NCBI RefSeq assembly: GCF_000972845.2
Contig: NC_040018.1
Location: 6,393,443-6,457,442 of the forward strand
DNA from: Larimichthys crocea
Taxonomy: Eukaryota > Chordata > Actinopteri > Sciaenidae
Reading direction: 5' to 3'
DNA: 64,000 nt
Of this stretch, positions 14,654-27,800 are shown piece after piece. The notes under the pieces were generated by a model, which made no database searches, was not told the DNA's origin, and saw only the letters and a list, made by a program, of their open reading frames with translations. Every line of letters starts with the position of its first letter. The first letter of the stretch is position 1. Position numbers and translations under genes: made by a program.

Positions 14654-15660
14654 TTAAACCCAACCCGCCTGTGATCTAGTCAGCACAAATCCGCCAATAA
14701 ATGATACTGGTCTGATTTTGAGGTGTATAAAATGATGCTCAATTTAACAAAAGGTTGCAGACATAAAAACTATTGTGGCTTAAAGTATTACAGTCTACAT
14801 CATACGCTTAGGAAATAATGTTATATAAAGTGACTGAGTTACATTCCAATTTCTTTTTTATTTATTTCTTTGGTACAGTTGACACAGAAACAGGTGATTT
14901 ACTGACAAATTTACCACTCCGTGTTTTTTATTTTCAAAATTTGGTGGGTGGGCCTTTAGTCCCATGGATTATTGTGCTCTATGTTTGCGCTATAATCTTC
15001 AAATTAAGGTTCTTCTTGTTTGCCTTTACGCTGTGTAATGTCAAAAATATAAATATACCATAGACAGACAGATAAGGCTAAGTTACAACCACAGACCCTA
15101 TTGGGAGCTATGGGCCCCTTTAGACTTTAATACTGAATAATACTAAACAGCTGGAAACAGCTACCTGATGTGCCTGAAAACAACAGTAAAGTTGCATACA
15201 ACCAAAACAAAGAGCTGAACGACACTAAAACACTCTGTCCTCTGTGGGTTAAAGGTGGGGTCAGCTTTGAAGTCATTATGACTGACTTCATTCTGACACA
15301 CCATTGTTGAATATAACAGTTTTACAGTATTGAACTGAACAACGCTCTGTGTGGAGGCATGGTGACTTTGAAGCTGTTACGGTGACATCAAATATAAGAC
15401 ATGTAGACTGGGGGATTAATAATTCTGGCATTTTATTGTCTTTTTACACAAACACAGTGAATTAAAATTTCATTATTGGAGCTAAATTCATCCAGAAAAA
15501 CATTTCACTCAAGCAGACACAGGCTGTAAGACTGTTGCCAGTTGATGCCTTTGTTCCGGAGCTGCAGGTGTCTAATGCGGGATCTGAGCCGCTCTTATAA
15601 GCGGAGAGGGGGGGCGTGGACGTGCCTCCTGTCCGGGGCTCGACGTCACTCAGGGGCCGC

Positions 15661-18600
15661 TCACTTCCTGCGGCGCGTGGCGGCTCCCTTCTTGCTGCTG
15701 CAGATGCGCAAAATGCAAAAACAGAGTCATACCTGTGCAGTGAATCTTTAGGTTCATCATGCAGAATACAGGAAGAGACGCAAACCGAAGAATATTATAT
15801 AATATAATATTATTTTCACTGTTTTATGTTTGCTATTAAAGTTTGTCCGTGCACTTAAACATCTGGAATGAAGCTGTGATGCAGAGTTTATGTTGGCGAC
15901 TGTGGCTCAGGAGGTAGAAGTCGTCCACTAATCAGATGATTGGCGGTTCGATCCTCCAACCTGTTCCCGAAGGCCGCGCCATGTAAATGTGTATAAACGA
16001 TTAACTCCTAAAAACTGATGAGCAGTTGTTCACCTTGCATGGCGCCCAATGCCATCAGAGTATGAATGTGTGTCGGAGTGGTCGGAAGACCAGAAAGGCG
16101 CTGTGTGAGTACAGTTCATTTACCGTGTTGATGAGGAGTCACTTACTGTTTCTGCAGCTCATCGATGCGGTTTCTGAGAGAGATCACCTGTTTGAAACAG
16201 ATACGGTAGATGTTTCACCTGAACACTTTCAGATTCTCTGGTTAAAGCTGCAACATGTAACTTTTTTTCCACATTAAAATACCAGTGTTTAAAGTTCAAG
16301 TCTTAAAACTGGATGTGATCTGCCATGGAGAATATGGATGTGACAAAGGAGGAACAGGACGTCAAAGAAAAGTGAAGTGTAGCAGGCAGCTGTGTCACTG
16401 CTGATCAACCAAACAGGAAAGGAGAAGCAGCCACTGACGAGATCACAACATCACCATTGACGAGATAAATACATGGCAGACAGCCATATTTGTTGTCACA
16501 CTCAGAATAATAATGAGAACTTATCAGTATTAGAATATCTCATAAAAAAGACAATCTGGCTGTTGCACAGGTACGCAGCATTTTATGCAGCACTGACCTC
16601 GTATCTCTGTCTCTTGAGCTTCTCGCAGTGGTCGTATTTAATTGCCTCCAGGTTCTGCAGCCACTCCCACAGCTCTTTTGCCTTTTCCCTGAAAAAAAAA
16701 AAAAAAACACAATCCAGAAACCAAACCTTCAATGAAAAACACACTGCTTCTGCATCAGAAAAAATCTAGAATTGCGTTTTTCTCTTGAGCCTCATTTCAT
16801 CTGCTGGTAGTACATGCAGAATGCATTAATTACATTAGAATCTGATGTAATCAGGGCAGTGACTACAGGTTGATAGGAGAAAAAAATCAAGATCATCATG
16901 AGACCAGTTCATTTGTTAAATTAAGATAATTATTAAGTTTTCTTGTACTGAAAATGTACCACTCAGTGTTGTTTTCTCCTCCTGTGTGTTACCTCAGATT
17001 GTCCTCGCTGAAGTTTTCGATGTCCAGGGGTTTGCATCTCTCTGCCATGATCTTCTTCTTCTTTTCTCTTTCAGTCTGCTTCTTGGCTCTCTTATGGTCA
17101 GTCTAGAAAAGTCGAACTAGTTTAAACTCTGCGTCTTCACAAACACACGACATGTTACCAGTTGTCAAAACAAACAAAAAGAAAAAGAAAAACCCACCCT
17201 CTGCAGGATGCCGCTGTAGTTGGATCCCATGTTGGTCAACGCCATCTTCTTCTTGGCGTCATCCTCAGCCTTCCTGTGAGCGTCGGCATTCTCCTTTCTC
17301 TGTCGCTCAGCCTGCAGAATTCATTTTCAAACATCACAGAACAATCATCAAACTCATCTAAGACTAAAACTAAGAGTGACTTAACTTTGCTGCAGTGATG
17401 TAAAAATGCACTGAAGGTGTGGTCAGTGGTACAACACACTTGAAACTCCAAAAAGAGTTCAGTGACCGCGTTTTCTAAGGTCAGAAGCTCTTACTTAGGT
17501 GACTTAGGTTATGCAAAACAAGTCTCTACCGTGGAAAGAATCAAAGGAATGAAGTTACTGTGATGTTTCAACAGAAGCAGAAGCTGTGTACCTCCCGCCT
17601 GGCCTGCCGCTCTTTATCCTTCTCAGCACGAACCCTCTGCTGCTCGGCTCGCTCAGAACGGCGTTTCTCCTGGAAATCAAAAGACGATGCTTCAGCGCTT
17701 TCTGCCAAGTGCAGAGCTAATGCTTCAATAGTCACGTGTAATGTATTTTATTATGTATTATTATCATAATTGGGTAAAAACTCACAATTCTCTCTTTGAG
17801 AGCAATGAGCTCCTCCTCCTCCTTCTTCCTGCATTCAAAGTGAGCATCGATCAGTGACTGCAGCTCATACAGGTCTTTGTTTTGACGTTTCTTCTGGATG
17901 TCCTGTAAGAACGAGAAAGCAGTTAGAAACTAACATGGCAGAGGTTTCTGTCAGGAATGCCGGACCACTGGGAGGAGGAGGGGGAGGAGGAGGAGGAGGA
18001 GGAGGTGGAGGTGGAGGAGGAGGTTTTCAAGGGTTGGAAGGGACAAGTGGAAGACCAAGAATCTTAGCACGGAGCGGTGCTGGAAAGCAGGCGATCAGGC
18101 AGTGGAACGAGGCCCAGCAGCCTCCCAGTGAACATGGTTGGACCAATCGCAGCCTGTAAGACTGATGGAGGCAAATATGACAACAGGGAACACAGCACCA
18201 AGATGAATGACAGCAGCTACATACAATATTTTCAGATCTTACTCAGTGAATTAAGGATTTATTCAACCAAACCAGAGTTGGCGATTGTTGGAACCGTGGT
18301 CAGACTAACCAAGATGGTTTTGGTTAGATTGATCTTATTTTGAGTTAATAAAGCACTTTCTAACAACCTGAAATGACAGATCACCACTTGAGGTACAAAG
18401 TGGTACTATGAAACAGGAGTTGAAGTTAGCTAGTGATTATGCTCACAGTCTTACATCTTGCACCTTAAGTGGAATACATGTGTACCAAATTTGGTCTTAA
18501 CTGCCCACAAGGAAGCCAGGCCTACACATCTTTCCCTGGATGGATAAAAAACAAGTCAACTCACATCAAAGTCTACTTTCTCGCCTTCAGGCAGCTTCGG

Positions 18601-21600
18601 AACACTTGGTCTGTTCGAGGGAATAAAATTCACGTTATAACAACATGTAATTTAAAGGTGCCAGCAATTATGGCTACAGTGATAAACGTACTCACTTGAA
18701 CTTTGGCTTTTCTTCAGGTTTTTAAGTGTCACAGCAGTGACAGGAAGAGAAGATAGAGATATAAAAGTGTTAGAGTACGAATACAAAGAGAGACAAAGGC
18801 TAAAATATTTCTGGTTAATCAGGGGGAAGAGCCATGTGGACAAGCTGAGTTACATCTGAGGGCTGCAAGTTGTTTCAGATCAAAGTCGTTGGAGTGAGTC
18901 TCAATGTAGCGACACTTTTCATCATCAGTGTCTGTTTTAAGTGCAGTAAGTACACAGTGTTACCTGATATTTATATGTGTTAATTTTTTGTGCATTAGTG
19001 TGTAAATCAAACCAATATAATCGGAAACATTTGGCTAATCGGGATCAGTACGTTGTGCGCCGTAAAACTATTTAATAGTGGAATTTAATTTTATGAACAT
19101 ACTTCATTGCACACTTTTCACAACAGGGAGTTTGACAGTGTGATTACTGTTAATTGATGCGCATGGTAAAAACACAAGTGGGATTTTAACAGAAACAATT
19201 AACAATAATAATAAGTCTGTTATTAGCTTTTTTTTAATGTTTTTTTTATTTTTTTATGGGACCCTCACACTAAAAAACACAAAAGACAGACAACACAGGA
19301 AGAAAACGCAAGCAAAGAAAACATCGACTCAACCGGAAATACAAACTACCATCTTGATCTCCCTCCTCCCCTGGCAGGACACATTCATGCAAAAAAGAGA
19401 AGAAGCAGACATGAGCCGGTGGGCCTGTAACCATCGCTCAGCATTTCTCAATCCTTCACCGCGTTCCTCCACATTGACGAGAGACTAAAGCGAACTGATA
19501 AAAATTCTTGCCTTTCCCTCGAGGTAAGATCAGTGAAACAAAGAAATGCAAAAAAGTTTTGAAAGATCCCATATCCAAGAGGGCAAACAGAAATAACGTC
19601 CAATCAGAAGAACAGAGAAGAATTCAAATCAACATACCTTCCTCTTCATAGTCCTCTGCATGCAGCAAGTGTCCAAAGCAAGAGCAGAACAGACATCATT
19701 AGTGGTCAGACTGGGCAGCCTGTTCATGTCCTCTTTACAGTGCACAGCTTAAGAAGCGCATTTACAAAAATTGGGGTGTTCATATTATTATTGTACAGTA
19801 TAGGCATAGTGGCAGCCGCTGCAGAGGTCTCATGTCATGTCATGCATTAATTCTGCATTAACACAGCAGACGGCTCTCTCTCTCTCTGCATATTAATTAT
19901 TATTATTAATTATTATTAAGGACATTCATATGAACTTCTTTAAAGTTTAAAGTTTCCTAAACAATAGTCTTTGTTAGTAATTTTTTTAAACTATAATTAT
20001 AACACTGTGTGTGAGGTTTAGTGCCATCTAGTGGTGTAGTTGTGAACTGCAACAAACTATTAATTACGGTTTAAATAGGACAGACGTATGAAATGTTACA
20101 TTGTTATACCTCCATCAAAGTGTGTGCTTTTGACTAGCGACCATGGTTACCATCTCGCCTTTAACACCAACAGAAACAAGTTAAATCTTCCATACTAGTG
20201 GTCAAAAATTGCTGCAAAATCGAAGCATTAGTTCAGCAAGCATACAGTAAAGACTGGGACCTCTGCAGCGACTCCATCTGTGCGAAACAGTTTTCGGATC
20301 ATAAAAGCATTTAAACAAACTTGGACAATGAGTATGATTTGCTTTGCATGAAAACACCCCAACGTAAATGCTTTAGAGCAGTTTGCCAGTCTCACTTTTC
20401 ATCTACACATGGAAAGAAACAAGCTAAACATGGACTGAAGGGAGGCAAAGAAACAGCTTTTACATGAAATTACCCGTCATCCTTTCTGCTAAAGCTTCCA
20501 AATTGACACAAGTTTGCAAAAAAAATGCAAACATTGGCCATAATCATTAACAACAAAATAAGAACATCAATAGAAGGCAATGAATGACACGGGGTAGTTG
20601 ATCCATGTAAAAGACAGCTGATTTTCTTCTCTTCTTTTTCAACATTTATATGTACAGCTCATATTCAAAACACACATTTGACACTGGAACAGGACAAAAT
20701 GTTGATTGTGTGTCAGCTAACACTCATGGTGATTTGATGTGATAACTGTGGACATTTTTTTTTTTTTAAAGCAAAGCCCAAATGTTTGCTGCAGTGCACT
20801 CTTCGAGGGTTCTTCGAGGAGCCCGAAGACACCAAAAAAAAAAAAGCACTTTAGTTTTCTTCGTTGGAACAAAACTAAAGTGCAACACACACTGGCCTTG
20901 TCATGCCACACCGATCCAGTGAAGTGAATGTGACAGAACGAGAGCTGACGCTGGGGATTAGGGCAGTGTCTTGATGCTGATGCTGCAGGTGTTCGTTGCC
21001 TCGATAGTGGTACCTATGGGCTGCGGTGATGATTTTGGGTTGGGTTGCACCATTTCGAGGGTGGTGCAAGTGGAAAGGCAGTGAGTTATTAAAATCAAAA
21101 GTGTTTATCGCATTGGAAGCGTGAATGTGCTCAGCAAATAGCCAGTGGCAATATGGTGACAATCTTGTGTACAGTGAAAAGTTTGGCCCAAGGGTGGAAC
21201 TAGAAGAAAAGTCATGGATTGGATTAATGGCACCCTACCAAAATTTTGATGGTGGCTTGTTGGTCCATGGTGTCATAGAAAAGGCCAAAGGTCACCAAAA
21301 ACATTGGGATTTGTTTTCTGGGGATCTTGAACAACCACATCAGAAATTTCAAGATAGATGTGGCTCTAAACAAAGAAGAGTCATGTATTCAAGAAATCAT
21401 AAGAAAGTATTCTCTGGCTGACCGTCAGTCTGGCCAGTATTTTACATTGGACCAAATGTTGGGGACAGAAGGACGTCCTTCAGGTATCTCTATCAATAGG
21501 TTATGTCACTAAGGGAACAGTCCAAAAAGGGTTGGCATCTATGATAAAGCTTTGTTAAGGTTCATGATACCGTGTCGGGCTACTTTAAGGAACCCTTGTG

Positions 21601-24600
21601 TTTGGTATCTGAAGAACACCTGTGGATTTTCTTGGATCAACAAATGATTATGGAAAGAGCCAGTGTCTTCTACAGTAGAAATGGAATATTAACCCTCATC
21701 TCCATGATTACCCGGGCCAAGATGTCATCTCTCTTTACAGTACGGCCATGCTGATCTCCTGCTCAAACACAAACCCCAGTGGTGAGTAATAACAGACTGA
21801 CAGTGGAGTATAAAAATACTCACTAATAAAAGTTCTGCATTGAAAATGTTAATAAATTGAAGGTACAGAAGTACTTTAAGTATCAAAGTACTCCTTGACT
21901 CAATGTCTCAGTGTTATATTGTTACAGAACATTATATTATTCTGCTGTCGTACTGGTAAAAGTTGTACAGTACTTGAGTAAATGTACTTGCTTATATAAC
22001 ACCACTGGGGTAGATGCTGGTAGTGAATTTAAGCTCTCTGAACCATTAATTTGGCTTAATTAGCTGAATCGTTTGTTTATGTTCAATGTTTTAAGGTCAA
22101 ACCGCTCCAAAATGTGCAGCTGCTATGCTGCAGCTAAATTTAGCTAGATAACATGTGGCTTTTGTGTTTGTTGTTTTGTTTTGTCCAAAGGATTCAAACC
22201 ATCTGTTCCTGCTGGGAATGCATCCTGGCACAAATTCTTAACTCGCTCTGCAGATTTACAACTTTGTGGACAGAGGTACAAAGAGGAGGTAACTCCAGTG
22301 GGAAGGACTAAAGGGAAGCTAAAGGAGAACTAGAAGGTGAACTGCAAAAATATCAAACCTAACAAGACAACTGACTCTCAAGCCTCTTTTATTTATAACA
22401 AGTGGAAAGAAATCTGCCAGTAGAGTGTGATACATGTGTAATGCCAAGGGAAGCAGATGATATGACCTTGGACTGGAGAAAGAAAAATATCTCCACACAC
22501 TGGCAGATTTCTGGCACTGCATCAAGGAAAAGACCAGTTTTAGTATGATTCGAGGTATGTTTTTTTTTTACTCTTTTTTAGCTTTCCCTGATGATTTCAC
22601 ATCACTTTAAAATTCATTCTGTAAATATTAGTTCCAACAGTAAAAATGCATCTCAGTTAAGAGCTGATAAGACTAGAGAAAAACAGCATTATATTTTCCA
22701 AGTTCAATGCCATATTTTAATATTAAACTTATTTACAAGGGACTTTTTACTCCTCTTTTGCCAAAACACTTCCAAACAGTTGCATGGTTCCAGTAATTTT
22801 CTTTGCTGCAGGCTTTATTGTAACTGCAATGGTATCGTTAGCTGACACAACGAAATAATACAACTGAGCAGCTTTACAGTCAACACTGACAGGTATTATT
22901 GTCAGAAAAAATAGTGAAGGTAGCAAAAACCCCTCAAATCATACCTCACTGTCCTTAAGACTCAATAGTTTGACTTGTCAGGCAGGATATGTTTTGCAGC
23001 ATGTATGTTGACAAGATTTTCTATCCTATGGAGCGCTAAATGTCCTGCAGGAGAAAGGTGAACGGACTGCCCGTGCCACATACCTTCCTCCTCATGAACC
23101 TGTTGCACCTCTGGCTCTGGCTCTGCTTCTGGTTCAGGCTCTACCTCTGGCTCTGCTTCTACCTGGGCCTCCGCCTCAGGAGCTATTTCTACTTCTACTT
23201 CCTCCTCCTGGTCTACGGGCACGCAGCATGCACCAAACCGCCGGAAAGAGGGTGGGTGTTGGAGAAGGCCGTTAATGAAGACCACAGACATGACAGAGCC
23301 ATTAGAAACCAAAAGTGAGAGATTACTTTAGTAACAGTGAGGACGAATGGATGAGCGACGGACAGAGCTGCTGGGGAGAGAGAAACACATGATGATGAGA
23401 GAAGGTCAGTTGACCTTTCACATAGAAGCCATATTGAACTGTTTTGGTGGAAAACTACCTGAAGAGCAGTGCCTTACAGGTAGTTTTTCACTTCCACTGT
23501 TAAAAATATGGCCGTTGTGTGAATGAGGTCAATGACAGTTGCACTGATGTGACAGTAACAGATGACTGTAAACATGTCACATGCCAAGAAGAAGAAATGT
23601 AGCGAGCCCAGAGGCTCAAACACATTTTTTTTCTCAACCATGTGATTCAAAACATCACTCAGTCACCCTTAATTTAGAAATGTTTGATTGACAGCTGGGT
23701 GTTAGTTAGCTCTGCCCTACACATGTACAGACAGCTAAATATAAGAATATAATGCAAAAAAATACATGATAAATAAATAATATAAATAATAAATCATATA
23801 TTTAAAATATTGTACAAGATGATCTAAAGCATTGAGGCAGATGTTTTGTCTGACTGATGACTGATGTTAGTGTCTCCTGTATAAAAAGCAGCTGTCAGTG
23901 TCAAACACTTCAAATTAAGGGTGAAACCAGGCGGTTGGCAAATTAGTACAGTGGAGAAAAGTCTGAAAATGTGGAATCGATTTGGTCGTCTTTACCTTCC
24001 TCTTCAGATTTGGAAAAAAGAAAACGAGGCATAAAATGAGACAACAGAAACAAATACAACATGGCGTCACTTTATTATTACATTTAAATCACTTCGAAGC
24101 TCATATATTTAAGAGTTTAGTCACGTTACCGTATTAGAAAATATATATTTAACATACATTTATAATATTTGGTTTCAAATACATACAAACATATATGTTA
24201 GGAAAATAATCATGGAGTGCATTTGAAATATATATCTCCATTATGTGGACTATTGTATAACGTAAGATAATACGGAGAAATATTTCAGGATAAAAGAAAG
24301 AGAAGAATGAAAATGACCTCCATAATAACATATATGTTTTACTATAGTATAGTATTTGTATATATATAAATGTACAATCATTTGTACTGAATCAAAATTT
24401 TAACTTAACTAAAACAAAATTATAGTGTTATTATTAGTTTATCCTAAATTAAAAGCTATAATTTAAAAATTAAGTTGTAACAAAGTTGCATGTATATACT
24501 AAATATCCTTTTTACTTTGTGTAAATGTAAATTTTAGTGTCGGACTAAAGAAATATTTTCATTTCATTGAAGTCAGAATTCAAGGTTTAAACCCGAGCCC

Positions 24601-24854
24601 TAAATCATAAATATAATTTGAGAAAAAATGATAAATTTAGGTCTAACTAGTTAGTTTATCCAAAGTATCATAATTTTAGTGTGTGTAATAAATAAAACAA
24701 AACAAGTGGTGTCCACTTACCCACGACATGTGGCCTGAAATATTAAAGATAAATCAATCAGACAGGAGACAGAGATGAAACAACATCAGGCAGGATGGTG
24801 TGCTGTTGTTATCGACAGTGTGGGATTCACTTACACTTCCTCGGTGTCAGACAT
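15661..24854 (-). CDS. tnnt3: tnnt3, troponin T, fast skeletal muscle
   Basis: Troponin T anchors the troponin complex to tropomyosin on the thin filament. Fourteen coding exons join in phase to 837 bp (278 residues plus stop): 24,835-24,854 (MSDTEE; exon runs to 24,874), 24,721-24,734, 23,996-24,001, 23,084-23,212 (129 bp, Glu/Pro/Ala-rich), 19,638-19,655 (EDYEEE), 18,696-18,711, 18,565-18,610 ([14 protein letters not shown]), 17,786-17,902 ([19 protein letters not shown]), 17,592-17,669, 17,198-17,311 ([11 protein letters not shown]), 16,993-17,102 ([20 protein letters not shown]), 16,598-16,688 ([20 protein letters not shown]), 16,147-16,187 and 15,661-15,697. The [11 protein letters not shown] and NMGSNYSG motifs select the fast paralogue over tnnt1/tnnt2. 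The 14-bp and 6-bp exons rest on splice consensus and phase only and are the least certain; such 5' exons are commonly alternatively spliced. The C-terminus ends RRRK rather than the usual GRWK. Whether this is the a or b teleost paralogue cannot be told. Confidence 0.93.
15891..16125 (+). mobile_element. tRNA-derived SINE (copy 3) in the last tnnt3 intron
   Basis: Same family as at 7,812-8,045, with box-B-like GGCGGTTCGATCC and terminal TACAGTTCATTTACC. It ends about 20 bp from the splice donor of the penultimate tnnt3 exon (donor at 16,145-16,146), on the strand opposite to the gene. Confidence 0.8.
17960..18025. repeat. (GGA)n / (GGT)n purine tract
   Basis: This is a run of GGA triplets with GGT interruptions inside a tnnt3 intron. 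The glycine-repeat frame it opens has no other coding support. Confidence 0.9.
19656..23083 (-). other. Large tnnt3 intron in the alternatively spliced 5' region
   Basis: About 3.4 kb between the EDYEEE exon and the acidic exon. Open frames at about 21,125-21,754 on the plus strand have no recognisable domain, splice context or codon pattern and are treated as chance. Confidence 0.5.
20005..20070 (+). repeat. Fragment of the GGTCCAGTGTG teleost repeat family
   Basis: The string AGTGCCATCTAGTGGTGTAGTTG is a short relic of the family better preserved at 31,503-31,805, 48,428-48,605 and 58,610-58,800. It lies in a tnnt3 intron. Confidence 0.5.
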
Positions 24855-24874
24855 GGTGACAGCAGACTTCACAC

Positions 24875-27800
24875 CTGAGAGAGAAAAGACAAAGAGCCTG
24901 ATGAGTTGACGGGATTGAAAAAGCATCGGAGCGAATGTGTTGATATGAATAGGTTAAGAGTTTGATCCCCACAGAGACATCTGTCCCACCGCAGGAATAC
25001 CAAACGTCTCCTGCGGTTTACTCTTATTTTTATTCAACTGGAAATGTTTCTTTGATATAAATGTGCAGCACTGCTCATGTGCTCATTCGCTTTCTTGCCA
25101 AGAGTTAGATGAGAAGATCAACACTGTACAGAAATGCTCCAACCAATCAGCTGCAGCCAGCAGTCTGCAAACAGCTGTCCTGGCTCTGTTTGAAGGGAAC
25201 AAAATCTGCCTACCAGCACGTCTAAGGCACACTAATTAAAATGTTATCATCTCATTTGATTATTCAACACAAGAACTGCAGTGTAAAAACAAAAGTTGTG
25301 CTTTCATGGACAGTTACTGCTGTCTGTGCTTGGCTGCCTGGCAAGGCCAAGAATCCCGGAAGAAAAACTCGACAACCATGACACGTTAAATCACGCAGGC
25401 AAGACGATTTTTGAAACTCATGACGAAGCCGTTTTCAGTCTTTGTGGGTTACGCTAAGCTAATCACCTCCTGGCTGCATCACTGTGGTATCAATCTTGTG
25501 TAATTTCTATGTTAGAAGGACCCACGTGATCCGAGAGGGTCATTTTGATAAGAAACATTTGATTGGGAAGCTTAAAATTCTGTTGTGTGCATCACTAAAA
25601 TCAAAAAATTATAAAACATTGAACAAGTTATGTTTGACTTTTGGGGTTATTTTTTAGAGTAATCGAGGAACAAGAGAAATATTGTAGTTTTAACTCCATT
25701 ACTTTATGTTACTTTAGGTTACTTTTCAGTTTAAGATTTAATGTAAAACATGAGCTATTCATAAAATATGCATTATCATTGATAAACAGCACATTTTCAA
25801 CAAATCAGTTCTTGCATTTAATATTTAAAGTACATTGTGCTCCTTCTTCTTAACGTACTTTTACTGAAGTAATATTACGAAGGCAGGGCTTGTAATGGAG
25901 TTGTAGCATATTGGATCTGTCATCACTGAAGTGCTTTCACACTTGGTCCAAACACCTTATCCAGAGCAGTTTGCTCAGCTGTTTGGGAGGTGTTATCTTC
26001 TTTGCAGGTTTGTTTTCACCCGCGAGAATCCGATCCAAGTCCGCAGAACAGCCACACATCGTTAGCACGGACGCTATCGCCGCCAATTTTAGCTGAAAGA
26101 ACATTTGATTCTTTCAAACTGACACGCAGACTGCACCGCCCCGCCTTGTGACACTTACTAGTTACTAGTTAACTCTGGCAGCATCCTGGCATGCATATAG
26201 TTTGGGTTTTATTTCAGGTTTTGAGATGTTTGTCAGCTCATAGTAACATCTACTCAGATGTTTCTACACAGCCGGGTCTGGTTCACTAACTACTACTGCC
26301 TATGTTACACACACTAAATAGTCACAGAGATTTATCAGTCATCATCATCTGAGTCACACAACTGTATTTAACCAACTGTAAAACGTATTGTATTGCAGGC
26401 TGGTTGGCAGATAATATGCCTTTCTTGCCATTCTTTGGATCTTTTTTTGCCATTACCACTCAAATAAAAAGATTTAAAAAAAAGGCTGAGGGTAATAAAA
26501 ATATAAATATAATGCATTACATAGTAAACAGGTAGTGATTTGATGATATAGTGGTTCCAAAACGATAGTGCCAGTCTGTAGTATGTTAGTACGAAATCTG
26601 TAGATACAAAAGCTTCATTCCAAGGTAACAAAAACATAAACATTCATCAATTACCAGGAGGTTATGCACTAATAAAAACATAGTTACACAGTTTATTCCA
26701 TTTCTGTCGCCTTTTTAAACCAAAATTAGCCACTAGGGTAAGTCAGTTTGTTTTACCTTTTTCTAAAGTGGGTGAACTGACCCTTTAGTGTAATACTTTC
26801 AACAGCATTACACCACTCATCTTGACTCATACTGTACAGAACAAATGGATCTCACAGCCCACCAAACAGCAGCTTGCTTTGAGTTGAACTATGACTAATC
26901 TATGCTTTCATGGAATCAATGACAGCTTTCACAGTTCATACAAAATGACTCCAGTCCTATTAATAATGGGAAATACCGCTCTCATCAACCCAAAATGTTC
27001 CTACAGGCTCTGTGAAGCTCAGCTAAACCTCATTTCAGTCCACGTCGGGTCTCTGCCCGCCGTACACGCTACACTACACTATTTATTTATACATCATATA
27101 CATCATATTTGATATATATAAATTGTCTTTGGATGACTCCTTCACACTTAGCAGTGGGCACAGCTGCAGAGGACTTGGAGGATTAGTTCTGGATCATATT
27201 TCCACCCATCAGCTGAGGAACGGTGTCCAAATAGCAGCTTTAATCCCTCGGCTCGGTCCAACGGGAGGATCCTCTGCACTCAAACAGCCAATCAGCATCC
27301 CCCTCTCCAACAAATGAGCTCTTTGATCGACTTACAGCTGACAGCGGCCTCACCTCTGTGTGTCCAGCATTCACTCAGGGCATACCGACACTTCAGCAGT
27401 CTGTATATTTACTCGATGGCCTCTTCATTTCTTAAGTATCAAAAGACTGAATGCTGAGGAGTGTTCCTGAGTCTTTAGGAAACTAAAACTTGGCGCTGAA
27501 ATTGACAGACCGACGAAACAGGTGAAGCCACAAGGGAACATCACATCCCGATCCAATCGGGAGCAGATTTAGATTGAAATATGAGACAAAGTTACACACT
27601 GTTTGTTACATATGCCAAGTTACAGTTGGACACACGGATAAACGAGCTGGATGAAGGATGCGAATTTCGCCTCTGACAGCAAACGTATCATCACCATCTC
27701 AAGACCTCGTGTATCTAAAATGTCGCTGTGGTCTTCAGGTTGATCACGGTGGGGGGGTTTCAGTTTAAAGTTCAACATAGTGACAAAAGGTTACAGGGGG

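Larger units (their letters stand above)
13610..16125 (+). repeat. Block Y, copy 3 (direct, contiguous with tnnt3)
   Basis: This is a third copy of block Y and the one joined to the rest of tnnt3. It has cleaner sequence than copy 1, but its hAT element carries an internal deletion of roughly 120 bp that copies 1 and 2 lack. The copies are therefore not simply identical reads. Confidence 0.85.

Noticed and set aside
17854..18343. Glycine-rich frame in a tnnt3 intron
   Set aside because: The glycine run is a translated (GGA)n repeat; it overlaps a real antisense exon and has no other coding sign.
21125..21754. Cluster of plus-strand open frames inside tnnt3
   Set aside because: There is no recognisable domain, splice structure or conserved motif; chance frames in an intron are enough to explain them.
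22945..22953. Possible 9-bp tnnt3 micro-exon GACAGTGAG
   Set aside because: In the phase required by its neighbours it creates an in-frame TGA.
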